Positions 1 to 11,077 of a DNA stretch of 64,000 nt are shown piece by piece (the first letter of the stretch is position 1; each line of letters starts with the position of its first letter). Position numbers and translations under genes: made by a program. The stretch comes from Balanoglossus misakiensis (taxonomy: Eukaryota > Hemichordata): contig CM082576.2 in the NCBI GenBank assembly GCA_040954595.2, forward strand, positions 10,664,001 through 10,728,000. The letters are read 5' to 3'. The notes under the pieces are model-generated. The model did no database searches. It was not told the origin of the DNA and saw only the letters and a program-made list of their open reading frames with translations.

Positions 1-300
1 TTTTCATTTTTTGATGATTTTCATGAGCTATAACCCATGATTTTTGTCAAAAATGGGCCAAATTTTGAGATTTCGCCAGGTCGAAAAATTGTCATTTTTT
101 GATGATTTTCATGAGCTATAACCCATGATTTTTGTCAAAAATGGGCCAAATTTTGAGATTTCGCCAGGTCGAAAAATTGTCATTTTTTGATGATTTTCAT
201 GAGCTATAACCCATGATTTTTGTCAAAAATGGGCCAAATTTTGAGATATCGCCAGGTCGAAAAATTGTCATTTTTTGATGATTTTCATGAGCTATAACCC

Positions 301-1470
301 ATGATTTTTTGTCAAAAATGGGCCAAATTTTGAGATTTCGCCAGGTCGAAAAATTGTCATTTTTTGATGATTTTCATGAGCTATAACCCATGATTTTTGT
401 CAAAAATGGGCCAAATTTTGAGATTCCGCCAGGTCGAAAAATTGTCATTTTTTGATGATTTTCATGAGCTATAACCCATGATTTTTGTCAAAAATGGGCC
501 AAATTTTGAGATTTCGCCAGGTCGAAAAATTGTCATTTTTGATGATTTTCATGAGCTATAACCCATGATTTTTGTCAAAAATGTGCTAAATTTTGAGATT
601 TCGCCAGGTCGAAAAATTGTCATTTTTTGATGATTTTCATGAGCTATAACCCATGATTTTTGTCAAAAATGGGCCAAATTTTGAGATTTCGCCAGGTCGA
701 AAAATTGTCATTTTTTGATGATTTTCATGAGCTATAACCCATGATTTTTGTCAAAAATGGGCCAAATTTTGAGATTTCGCCAGGTCGAAAAATTGTCATT
801 TTTTGATGATTTTCTTGAGCTATAACCCATGATTTTTGTCAAAAATGGGCCAAATTTTGAGATTTCGCCAGGTCGAAAAATTGTCATTTTTTGATGATTT
901 TCATGAGCTATAACCCATGATTTTTGTCAAAAATGGGCCAAATTTTGAGATTTCGCAAGGTCGAAAAATTGTCATTTTTTGATGATTTTCATGAGCTATA
1001 ACCCATGATTTTTGTCAAAAATGGGCCAAATTTTGAGATTTCGCAAGGTCGAAAAATTGTCATTTTTTGATGATTTTCATGAGCTATAACCCATGATTTT
1101 TGTCAAAAATGGGCCAAATTTTGAGATTTCGCCAGGTCGAAAAATTGTCATTTTTTGATGATTTTCATGAGCTATAACCCATGATTTTTTGTCAAAAATG
1201 GGCCAAATTTTGAGATTTCGCCACGTCGAAAAATTGTCATTTTTTGATGATTTTCATGAGCTATAACCCATGATTTTTGTCAAAAATGGGCCAAATTTTG
1301 AGATTCCGCCAGGTCGAAAAATTGTCATTTTTTGATGATTTTCATGAGCTATAACCCATGATTTTTGTCAAAAATGGGCCAAATTTTGAGATTTCGCCAG
1401 GTCGAAAAATTGTCATTTTTGATGATTTTCATGAGCTATAACCCATGATTTTTGTCAAAAATGTGCCAAA
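301..1470 (+). repeat. 10-unit (880-bp) higher-order duplication in the satellite
   Basis: Private variants recur at a spacing of 880 bp. The six-T variant ATGATTTTTTGTC is at 301 and 1181. The AGATTCCGCC variant is at 421 and 1301. The short-linker variant TGTCATTTTTGATG is at 531 and 1411. This marks a ten-unit block duplicated in tandem. A later substitution (CCACG for CCAGG, near 1222) is seen only in the second copy and its descendants. Confidence 0.8.
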
Positions 1471-4114
1471 TTTTGAGATTTCGCCAGGTCGAAAAATTGT
1501 CATTTTTTGATGATTTTCATGAGCTATAACCCATGATTTTTGTCAAAAATGGGCCAAATTTTGAGATTTCGCCAGGTCGAAAAATTGTCATTTTTGATGA
1601 TTTTCATGAGCTTTAACCCATGATTTTTGTCAAAAATGTGCCAAATTTTGAGATTTCGCCAGGTCGAAAAATTGTCATTTTTTGATGATTTTCATGAGCT
1701 ATAACCCATGATTTTTGTCAAAAATGGGCCAAATTTTGAGATTTCGCCAGGTCGAAAAATTGTCATTTTTTGATGATTTTCATGAGCTATAACCCATGAT
1801 TTTTGTCAAAAATGGGCCAAATTTTGAGATTCCTCAAGGTCGAAAAATTGTCATTTTTTGATGATTTTCATGAGCTATAACCCATGATTTTTGTCAAAAA
1901 TGGGCCAAATTTTGAGATTTCGCCAGGTCGAAAAATTGTCATTTTTTGATGATTTTCATGAGCTATAACCCATGATTTTTGTCAAAAATGGGCCAAATTT
2001 TGAGATTTCGCCAATTCGAAAAATTGTCATTTTTTGATGATTTTCATGAGCTATAACCCATGATTTTTGTCAAAAATGGGCCAAATTTTGAGATTCCTCA
2101 AGGTCGAAAAATTTTCATTTTTTGATGATTTTCATGAGCTATAACCCATGATTTTTGTCAAAAAAGGGCCAAATTTCGAGATTTCGCAAGGTCGAAAAAT
2201 TGTCATTTTTTGATGATTTTCATGAGCTATAACCCATGATTTTTGTCAAAAATGGGCCAAATTTTGAGATTTCGCCAGGTCGAAAAATTGTCATTTTTTG
2301 ATGATTTTCATGAGCTATAACCCATGATTTTTGTCAAAAATGGGCCAAATTTTGAGATTTCGCCAGGTCAAAAAATTGTCATTTTTGGATGATTTTCATG
2401 AGCTATAACCCATGATTTTTGTCAAAAATGGGCCAAATTTTGAGATTTCGCCAGGTCGAAAAATTGTCATTTTTTGATGATTTTCTTGAGCTATAACCCA
2501 TGATTTTTGTCAAAAATGGGCCAAATTTTGAGATTTCGCCAGGTCGAAAAATTGTCATTTTTTGATGATTTTCATGAGCTATAACCCATGATTTTTGTCA
2601 AAAATGGGCCAAATTTTGAGATTTCGCAAGGTCGAAAAATTGTCATTTTTTGATGATTTTCATGAGCTATAACCCATGATTTTTGTCAAAAATGGGCCAA
2701 ATTTTGAGATTTCGCAAGGTCGAAAAATTGTCATTTTTTGATGATTTTCATGAGCTATAACCCATGATTTTTGTCAAAAATGGGCCAAATTTTGAGATTT
2801 CGCCAGGTCGAAAAATTGTCATTTTTTGATGATTTTCATGAGCTATAACCCATGATTTTTTGTCAAAAATGGGCCAAATTTTGAGATTTCGCCACGTCGA
2901 AAAATTGTCATTTTTTGATGATTTTCATGAGCTATAACCCATGATTTTTGTCAAAAATGGGCCAAATTTTGAGATTCCGCCAGGTCGAAAAATTGTCATT
3001 TTTTGATGATTTTCATGAGCTATAACCCATGATTTTTGTCAAAAATGGGCCAAATTTTGAGATTTCGCCAGGTCGAAAAATTGTCATTTTTGATGATTTT
3101 CATGAGCTATAACCCATGATTTTTGTCAAAAATGTGCCAAATTTTGAGATTTCGCCAGGTCGAAAAATTGTCATTTTTTGATGATTTTCATGAGCTATAA
3201 CCCATGATTTTTGTCAAAAATGGGCCAAATTTTGAGATTTCGCCAGGTCGAAAAATTGTCATTTTTGATGATTTTCATGAGCTTTAACCCATGATTTTTG
3301 TCAAAAATGTGCCAAATTTTCAGATTTCGCCAGGTCGAAAAATTGTCATTTTTTGATGATTTTCATGAGCTATAACCCATGATTTTTGTCAAAAATGGGC
3401 CAAATTTTGAGATTTCGCCAGGTCGAAAAATTGTCATTTTTTGATGATTTTCATGAGCTATAACCCATGATTTTTGTCAAAAATGGGCCAAATTTTGAGA
3501 TTCCTCAAGGTCGAAAAATTGTCATTTTTTGATGATTTTCATGAGCTATAACCCATGATTTTTGTCAAAAATGGGCCAAATTTTGAGATTTCGCCAGGTC
3601 GAAAAATTGTCATTTTTTGATGATTTTCATGAGCTATAACCCATGATTTTTGTCAAAAATGGGCCAAATTTTGAGATTTCGCCAATTCGAAAAATTGTCA
3701 TTTTTTGATGATTTTCATGAGCTATAACCCATGATTTTTGTCAAAAATGGGCCAAATTTTGAGATTCCTCAAGGTCGAAAAATTTTCATTTTTTGATGAT
3801 TTTCATGAGCTATAACCCATGATTTTTGTCAAAAAAGGGCCAAATTTCGAGATTTCGCAAGGTCGAAAAATTGTCATTTTTTGATGATTTTCATGAGCTA
3901 TAACCCATGATTTTTGTCAAAAATGGGCCAAATTTTGAGATTTCGCCAGGTCGAAAAATTGTCATTTTTTGATGATTTTCATGAGCTATAACCCATGATT
4001 TTTGTCAAAAATGGGCCAAATTTTGAGATTTCGCCAGGTCAAAAAATTGTCATTTTTGGATGATTTTCATGAGCTATAACCCATGATTTTTGTCAAAAAT
4101 GGGCCAAATTTTGA
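800..4114 (+). repeat. 19-unit (1671-bp) higher-order duplication in the satellite
   Basis: Five private variants repeat at exactly 1671 bp: TTTTCTTGAG at 810 and 2481, GCCACGTCG near 1222 and 2893, GCTTTAACCC near 1610 and 3281, CCAATTCGAA at 2011 and 3682, and ATTTTTGGAT at 2381 and 4052. The copies part at about 2444 versus 4115 (TTCGCCAGG versus TTCCTCAAGG), which sets the right boundary. The second copy is nearly identical to the first, so the duplication is recent. Confidence 0.9.
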
Positions 4115-5790
4115 GATTCCTCAAGGTCGAAAAATTGTCATTTTTTGATGATTTTCATGAGCTATAACCCATGATTTTTGTCAAAAATGGGCCAAATTTT
4201 GAGATTTCGCCAGGTCGAAAAATTGTCATTTTTTGATGATTTTCATGAGCTATAACCCATGATTTTTGTCAAAAATGGGCCAAATTTTGAGATTTCGCAA
4301 TGTCGAAAAATTGTCATTTTTTGATTATTTTCATGAGCTATAACCCATGATTTTTGTCAAAAATGGGCCAAATTTTGAGATTTCGCCAGGTCGAAAAATT
4401 GTCATTTTTTGATGATTTTCATGAGCTATAACCCATGATTTTTGTCAAAAATGGGCCAAATCTTGAGATTTCGCCAGGTCGAAAAATTGTCATTTTTTGA
4501 TGATTTTCATGAGCTATAACCCATGTTTTTTGTCAAAAATGGGCCAAATTTTGAGATTTCGCCAGGTCGAAAAATTGTCATTTTCTGATGATTTTCATGA
4601 GCTATAACCCATGTTTTTTGTCAAAAATGGGCCAAATTTTGAGATTTCGCAAGGTCGAAAAATTGTCATTTTTTGATGATTTTCATGAGCTATAACCCAT
4701 GATTTTTGTCAAAAATGGGCCAAATTTTGAGATTTCGCCAATTCGAAAAATTGTCATTTTTTGATGATTTTCATGAGCTATAACCCATGATTTTTGTCAA
4801 AAATGGGCCAAATTTTGAGATTCCTCAAGGTCGAAAAATTTTCATTTTTTGATGATTTTCATGAGCTATAACCCATGATTTTTGTCAAAAAAGGGCCAAA
4901 TTTCGAGATTTCGCAAGGTCGAAAAATTGTCATTTTTTGATGATTTTCATGAGCTATAACCCATGATTTTTGTCAAAAATGGGCCAAATTTTGAGATTTC
5001 GCCAGGTCGAAAAATTGTCATTTTTTGATGATTTTCATGAGCTATAACCCATGATTTTTGTCAAAAATGGGCCAAATTTTGAGATTTCGCCAGGTCAAAA
5101 AATTGTCATTTTTGGATGATTTTCATGAGCTATAACCCATGATTTTTGTCAAAAATGGGCCAAATTTTGAGATTCCTCAAGGTCGAAAAATTGTCATTTT
5201 TTGATGATTTTCATGAGCTATAACCCATGATTTTTGTCAAAAATGGGCCAAATTTTGAGATTTCGCCAGGTCGAAAAATTGTCATTTTTTCATGATTTTC
5301 ATGAGCTATAACCCATGATTTTTGTCAAAAATGGGCCAAATTTTGAGATTTCGCAATGTCGAAAAATTGTCATTTTTTGATTATTTTCATGAGCTATAAC
5401 CCATGATTTTTGTCAAAAATGGGCCAAATTTTGAGATTTCGCCAGGTCGAAAAATTGTCATTTTTTGATGATTTTCATGAGCTATAACCCATGATTTTTG
5501 TCAAAAATGGGCCAAATCTTGAGATTTCGCCAGGTCGAAAAATTGTCATTTTTTGATGATTTTCATGAGCTATAACCCATGTTTTTTGTCAAAAATGGGC
5601 CAAATTTTGAGATTTCGCCAGGTCGAAAAATTGTCATTTTCTGATGATTTTCATGAGCTATAACCCATGTTTTTTGTCAAAAATGGGCCAAATTTTGAGA
5701 TTTCGCAAGGTCGAAAAATTGTCATTTTTTGATGATTTTCATGAGCTATAACCCATGATTTTTGTCAAAAATGGGCCAAATTTTGAGATT
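3600..5790 (+). repeat. 12-unit (1056-bp) higher-order duplication in the satellite
   Basis: Variants repeat at 1056 bp: CCAATTCGAA at 3682 and 4738, ATTTTTGGAT at 4052 and 5108, TCGCAATGTC at 4295 and 5351, CCATGTTTTT at 4521 and 5577, and TTTTCTGATG at 4581 and 5637. The block overlaps the end of the 19-unit duplication and carries that block's private variants, so it arose after it. The order of events can therefore be read from the sequence. Confidence 0.88.
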
Positions 5791-6144
5791 TCGCCAGGTC
5801 GAAAAATTGTCATTTTTTGATGATTTTCATGAGCTATAACCCATGATTTTTGTCAAAAATGGGCCAAATTTTGAGATTTCGCCAGGTCGAAAAATTGTCA
5901 TTTTTTGATTATTTTCATGAGCTATAACCCATGATTTTTGTCAAAAATGGGCCAAATTTTGAGATTTCGCCAGGTCGAAAAATTGTCATTTTTTGATGAT
6001 TTTTATGAGCTATAACCCATGATTTTTGTCAAAAATGGGCCAAATCTTGAGATTTCGCCAGGTCGAAAAATTGTCATTTTTTGATGATTTTCATGAGCTA
6101 TAACCCATGATTTTTGTCAAAAATGGGCCAAATTTTGAGATTTC

Positions 6145-7715
6145 GCAAGGTCGAAAAATTGTCATTTTTTGATGATTTTCATGAGCTATAACCCATGATT
6201 TTTGTCAAAAATGGGCCAAATTTTGAGATTTCGCCAGGTCGAAAAATTGTCATTTTTTGATGATTTTCATGAGCTATAACCCATGATTTTTGTCAAAAAT
6301 GGGCCAAATTTTGAGATTTCGCAAGGTCGAAAAATTGTCATTTTTTGATGATTTTCATGAGCTATAACCCATGATTTTTGTCAAAAATGGGCCAAATTTT
6401 GAGATTCCTCAAGGTCGAAAAATTGTCATTTTTTGATGATTTTCATGAGCTATAACCCATGATTTTTGTCAAAAAAGGGCCAAATTTCGAGATTTCGCAA
6501 GGTCGAAAAATTGTCATTTTTTGATGATTTTCATGAGCTATAACCCATGTTTTTTGTCAAAAATGGGCCAAATTTCGAGATTTCGCAAGGTCGAAAAATT
6601 GTCATTTTTTGATGATTTTCATGAGCTATAACCCATGATTTTTGTCAAAAATGGGCCAAATTTTGAGTTTTCGCAAGGTCGAAAAATTGTCATTTTTTGA
6701 TTATTTTCATGAGCTATAACCCATGATTTTTGTCAAAAATGGGCCAAATTTTGAGATTTCGCAAGGTCGAAAAATTTTCATTTTTTGATGATTTTCATGA
6801 GCTATAACCCATGATTTTTGTCAAAAATGGGCCAAATTTTGAGATTCCGCAAGGTCGAAAAATTGTCATTTTTTGATGATTTTCATGAGCTATAACCCAT
6901 GTTTTTTGTCAAAAATGGGCCAAATTTTGAGATTTCGCAAGATCGAAAAATTGTCATTTTTTGATGATTTTCATGAGCTATAACCCATGATTTTTGTCAA
7001 AAATGGGCCAAATTTTGAGATTTCGCCAGGTCGAAAAATTGTCATTTTTTGATGATTTTCATGAGCTATAACCCATGATTTTTGTCAAAAATGGGCCAAA
7101 TTTTGAGATTTCGCAAGGTCGAAAAATTGTCATTTTTTGATGATTTTCATGAGCTATAACCCATGATTTTTGTCAAAAATGGGCCAAATTTTGAGATTCC
7201 TCAAGGTCGAAAAATTGTCATTTTTTGATGATTTTCATGAGCTATAACCCATGATTTTTGTCAAAAAAGGGCCAAATTTCGAGATTTCGCAAGGTCGAAA
7301 AATTGTCATTTTTTGATGATTTTCATGAGCTATAACCCATGTTTTTTGTCAAAAATGGGCCAAATTTCGAGATTTCGCAAGGTCAAAAAATTGTCATTTT
7401 TTGATGATTTTCATGAGCTATAACCCATGATTTTTGTCAAAAATGGGCCAAATTTTGAGTTTTCGCAAGGTCGAAAAATTGTCATTTTTTGATTATTTTC
7501 ATGAGCTATAACCCATGATTTTTGTCAAAAATGGGCCAAATTTTGAGATTTCGCAAGGTCGAAAAATTGTCATTTTTTGATGATTTTCATGAGCTATAAC
7601 CCATGATTTTTGTCAAAAATGGGCCAAATTTTGAGATTCCGCAAGGTCGAAAAATTGTCATTTTTTGATGATTTTCATGAGCTATAACCCATGATTTTTG
7701 TCAAAAATGGGCCAA
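6145..7715 (+). repeat. 9-unit (792-bp) higher-order duplication in the satellite
   Basis: Variants repeat at 792 bp: GAGATTCCTC at 6401 and 7193, CAAAAAAGGG at 6470 and 7262, TTTTGAGTTT at 6661 and 7453, GATTATTTTC near 6699 and 7491, and GAGATTCCGC at 6841 and 7633. Similarity at this spacing is lost left of about 6145 and right of about 7715. Confidence 0.88.
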
Positions 7716-8727
7716 ATTTTGAGATTCCTCAAGGTCGAAAAATTTATCATTTTTTGATGATTTTCATGAGCTATAACCCATGATTTTTGTCAAAAATGGG
7801 CCAAATTTTGAGATTTCGCCAGGTCGAAAAATTGTCATTTTTTGATGATTTTCATGAGCTATAACCCATGATTTTTGTCAAAAATGGGCCAAATTTTGAG
7901 ATTCCTCAAGGTCGAAAAATTGTCATTTTTTGATGATTTTCATGAGCTATAACCCATGATTTTTGTCAAAAATGGGCCAAATTTTGAGATTTCGCAATGT
8001 CAAAAAATTGTCATTTTTTGATGATTTTCATGAGCTATAACCCATGATTTTTGTCAAAAATGGGCCAAATTTTGAGATTTCGCCAGGTCGAAAAATTGTC
8101 ATTTTTTGATGATTTTCATGAGCTATAACCCATGATTTTTGTCAAAAATGGGCCAAATTTTGAGATTTCGCCAGGTCGAAAAATTGTCATTTTTTGATGA
8201 TTTTCATGAGCTATAACCCATGATTTTTGTCAAAAATGGGCCAAATTTTGAGATTTCGCCAGGTCGAAAAATTGTCATTTTTTGATGATTTTCATGAGCT
8301 ATAACCCATGATTTTTGTCAAAAATGGGCCAAATTTTGAGATTTCGCATGGTCGAAAAATTGTCATTTTTTGATGATTTTCATGAGCTATAACCCATGAT
8401 TTTTGTCAAAAATGGGCCAAATTTTGAGATTTCGCAAGGTCGAAAAATTGTCATTTTTTGATGATTTTCATGAGCTATAACCCATGATTTTTGTCAAAAA
8501 TGGGCCAAATTTTGAGATTTCGCAAGGTCGAAAAATTGTCATTTTTTGATGATTTTCATGAGCTATAACCCATGATTTTTGTCAAAAATGGGCCAAATTT
8601 TGAGATTTCGCTAGGTCGAAAAATTGTCATTTTTTGATGATTTTCATGAGCTATAACCCATGATTTTTGTCAAAAATGGGCCAAATTTTGAGATTTCGCA
8701 AAGTTGAAAAATTGTCATTTTTTGATG

Positions 8728-9488
8728 CCATGCGTTATAGCTCATGAAAATTGTCAAAATATGACGATTTCCCGACTTTTCTAACTTTGGATATTTTGTC
8801 ATTTTTGAACATTTTTCATGGGTTATAGCTCATGAAAATTGTCAAAATATGACGATTTCCCGACTTTTCTAACTTTGGATATTTTGTCATTTTTGAACAT
8901 TTTTCATGGGTTATAGCTCATGAATATTGTCAAAATATGACGATTTCCCGACTTTGCGAACTTTGGTGATTTTGTCATTTTGGAACATTTTTCATGGGTT
9001 ATAGCTCTTGAAAATTGTCAAAATATGACGATTTCCCGACTTTGCGAACTTTGGTGATTTTGTCATTTTTGAACATTTTTCATGGGTTATAGCTCATGAA
9101 AATTGTCAAAATATGACGATTTCCCGACTTTGCGAACTTTGGTGATTTTGTCATTTTCGAACATTTTTCATGGGTTATAGCTCATGAAAATTTTCAAAAT
9201 ATGACGATTTCCCGACTTTGCGAACTTTGGTGATTTTGTCATTCTTGAACATTTTTCATGGGTTATAGCTCATGAAAATTGTCAAAATATGACGATTTCC
9301 CGACTTTTCTAACTTTGGAGATTTTGTCATTTTGGAACATTTTTCATGGGTTATAGCTCATGAAAATTGTCAAAATATGACGATTTCCCGACTTTTCTAA
9401 CTTTGGAGATTTTGTCATTTTGGAACATTTTTCATGGGTTATAGCTCATGAAAATTGTCAAAATATGACGAATCTGAATTCCCGACTT
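8728..9488 (-). repeat. Inverted, diverged 88-bp satellite sub-array, 8-9 units
   Basis: From about 8728 the unit becomes TTTTTCATGGGTTATAGCTC followed by ATGAAAATTGTCAAAATATG, still at 88-bp spacing (CATGGG at 8817, 8905 and 8993). Its reverse complement carries the same core, CATGAGCTATAACCCATG, as the left array. The adjoining 37 nt agree at about 34 positions, while the rest has drifted. This is therefore one family in two orientations, not two unrelated satellites. The last unit is interrupted by an AATCTGA insertion near 9471 and the array ends at about 9488. Confidence 0.9.
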
Positions 9489-9970
9489 AATAAAGCTCGA
9501 CCAATTTCGCTCCACTGGCAAAATAACTTGGAGTGACAATAACTGTATCGGAACACTGACGAAAATAAATTGGCTGCCACACTCGGACAACTACTACCAG
9601 TCGTATTTGTTATATGAGCCACAGTGGAGTGGAGTGACTGCGCCTTAATAGCTGAAGCATACATTTGAAATGGCAAGGAGTGGCCTACTCCACTGTTGAT
9701 AACTTAAATCACAGTCCCTTACACCACTTTATTTACAAACAGCGATTGATTCATGATACAGGAACATATAAGCTACCACGACTGCCCTTCGAGTGGCCAA
9801 GACAATTAGAATCTATTTGAGAAACACCTTTCTCATGCAAATCAGACAATTCAAAGTTTATCGCTTCCAAATGAAGACCTAAAGTTTTTTTTTCATTCGC
9901 GTGATTCGGCTGCAGGCAAGAACACCTTAGGCCTGTCAGTGTTAGGTACCGCGATTGGTAAAGCCGCAGT
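9489..9970. other. Unassigned DNA between satellite and first gene
   Basis: About 0.5 kb without a convincing gene. It contains several copies of a short CAGTGGAGT/ACTCCACTG motif in both orientations (near 9512, 9620 and 9678-9694), including the near-palindrome GGAGTGGCCTACTCC. This may be the remains of a small inverted-repeat element. A 72-codon minus-strand frame here overlaps these repeats and resembles no protein I recognise. Confidence 0.5.
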
Positions 9971-9980
9971 TTTATAATAC
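9971..9980 (+). promoter_or_regulatory. TATA-like box upstream of the cysteine-rich gene
   Basis: TTTATAATAC lies about 50-59 bp before the proposed start codon at 10030. Initiation some 25-30 bp downstream would give a leader of roughly 25-30 nt. Inferred from sequence and position only. Confidence 0.4.
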
Positions 9981-10029
9981 ACGTAATGATGCACACTGGA
10001 TCGGTTGCGACGGATTGGTGAGAATCAAC

Positions 10030-10680
10030 ATGAAGCCCTTGGTTTACGTGTTGCTGCTGCTGTGTGCCCGTGCGTGCGACATCTCACTGGCCGAGAAGAC
10101 CCCCGAGAAGTCGGATAAATGTATCGAGGAGTGTTTGGAGGAAGAGTGGGACGACGTGGAAGAACGCGAGTACGAGGCGGCGGCGAGGAATTCGGGCGAG
10201 AGGACTGGCGGCGTACTGCGCTGCAAAGACCGCGACGGCAACATCGTGTCTTGCCAGCAGCAGCAGCAGAGCAAAGTACCGTCGACCGAGTCGGACGTCG
10301 TCGTGTTCGGCGGAAAGGAGCGCGAAGTCGTCGACAGGTCGTGCGCTCACTGCAGAGACGGACAGATATGCGTGGGATTCCCCGAGGACAACTACGACGA
10401 GCCCGAGTGCGTGGACAATATCGGACCGTGCGGGGAACAGTGCGACGTCGGGGAGGACTGCCGACGGGTCGCCGGGAATCGTTACAACTGCGTTCTCGAT
10501 CCGAGCTTTGATATCTGCGATACGTGCACCGCCGACGAGATCTGTCTGGGGTTCCCGGGCGACGACGTCCCCAACGACTGCTACGAGATCGACGACGAAC
10601 TACCGTGCGCCGGGATGTGCGAAGACTTCGAAACTTGCACGCAGCGAGGACGCAACGAATACCACTGTATCCCCCATTGA
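10030..10680 (+). CDS. Secreted acidic cysteine-rich protein (216 aa), novel
   Basis: I do not recognise this protein. The start chosen is the ATG at 10030, because it opens a typical signal peptide (MKPLVYVLLLLCARAC, cleavage near residue 21). The frame stays open 25 codons upstream, but those codons are not hydrophobic. After an acidic region with four cysteines and a run of five glutamines, residues of about 100-216 form two repeats of about 53 residues. Each has eight cysteines spaced C-x2-C-x5-C-x11/12-C-x6/8-C-x3-C-x5-C-x9-C, with CxGFP after the third cysteine and Y-x-C at the end. Each repeat can be split into two related four-cysteine modules (A-B-A-B). The spacing recalls small EGF- or follistatin-N-like disulfide domains, but no family is certain. 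The gene is intronless as read and much richer in GC than its surroundings. A secreted, possibly matrix or inhibitor, role is inference. Confidence 0.8.
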   Translation: MKPLVYVLLLLCARACDISLAEKTPEKSDKCIEECLEEEWDDVEEREYEAAARNSGERTGGVLRCKDRDGNIVSCQQQQQSKVPSTESDVVVFGGKEREVVDRSCAHCRDGQICVGFPEDNYDEPECVDNIGPCGEQCDVGEDCRRVAGNRYNCVLDPSFDICDTCTADEICLGFPGDDVPNDCYEIDDELPCAGMCEDFETCTQRGRNEYHCIPH

Positions 10681-10693
10681 AGACACCAAGGCC

Positions 10694-10699
10694 AATAAA
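10694..10699 (+). terminator. Possible polyadenylation signal (proximal)
   Basis: AATAAA lies 14 nt after the stop codon of the cysteine-rich gene. A second AATAAA at 11072-11077 would give a more usual 3' UTR of about 0.4 kb and is at least as likely to be used. Confidence 0.4.
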
Positions 10700-11071
10700 C
10701 ACAACCAACAATGGAAAACAAAGACGCCACCTGAGCCGCGGTTCCCACGATTGAACAAGTTAATTGGGACATTTTCCTCTTTTGTATTTTCAACATCACT
10801 TGGGACCACCCATGACGATCTCGCGTTCTGGGTGAAGAACTTTTTAGCTGGGGTAACAAGCAGAGAAAATTGAAAAATGATTCGTTACTGGTAAATTTTA
10901 CAGGAAAACATTGATTGTTTTTGACAATAGCTATTTAACACGCATCGATTGCTGCTGACATATGTTTTGCCATTGCATGCTTGCATTATCTGTCGGAGAA
11001 TGTCGGCATTTATATATATGTACATGTATTATGTAAGCATAAAGAGTAACGAAGTTGTCCAATTCCAACTG

Positions 11072-11077
11072 AATAAA
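11072..11077 (+). terminator. Possible polyadenylation signal (distal)
   Basis: AATAAA about 390 nt after the stop of the cysteine-rich gene, in AT-rich DNA. No coding sequence lies between. Confidence 0.45.

Larger units (their letters stand above)
1..8727 (+). repeat. 88-bp tandem satellite array, about 99 units, open at left edge
   Basis: The segment is a head-to-tail array. The landmark TCATGAGCTA recurs at 21, 109 and 197, and every 88 bp (occasionally 87 or 89) from there on. Each unit holds a nearly invariant core, CATGAGCTATAACCCATG, then ATTTTTGTCAAAAATGGGCC, AAATTTTGAGA, a variable block of about 12 nt, and an A/T-rich linker. The unit is not a multiple of three, and no open frame of 60 codons crosses it. 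TTTTTGTCAAAAA can fold as a small hairpin. The array begins before base 1, so its true size is unknown. I do not recognise the family. Whether it is centromeric, subtelomeric or interstitial cannot be judged from this window. Confidence 0.98.

Noticed and set aside
1-8727. Regular repeats considered as a CRISPR array
   Set aside because: The 88-bp units adjoin without unique spacers and the genome is eukaryotic, so this is a tandem satellite.
10025-10711. 228-codon open frame on the minus strand opposite the cysteine-rich gene
   Set aside because: It is Arg-rich and low in complexity, an expected by-product of the high GC content of the opposite gene. It has no signal peptide or recognisable domain.
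10064-10873. 269-codon plus-strand frame overlapping the cysteine-rich gene
   Set aside because: It is the +1 shadow frame of the same GC-rich exon. The frame with a signal peptide and ordered cysteines is clearly the real one.
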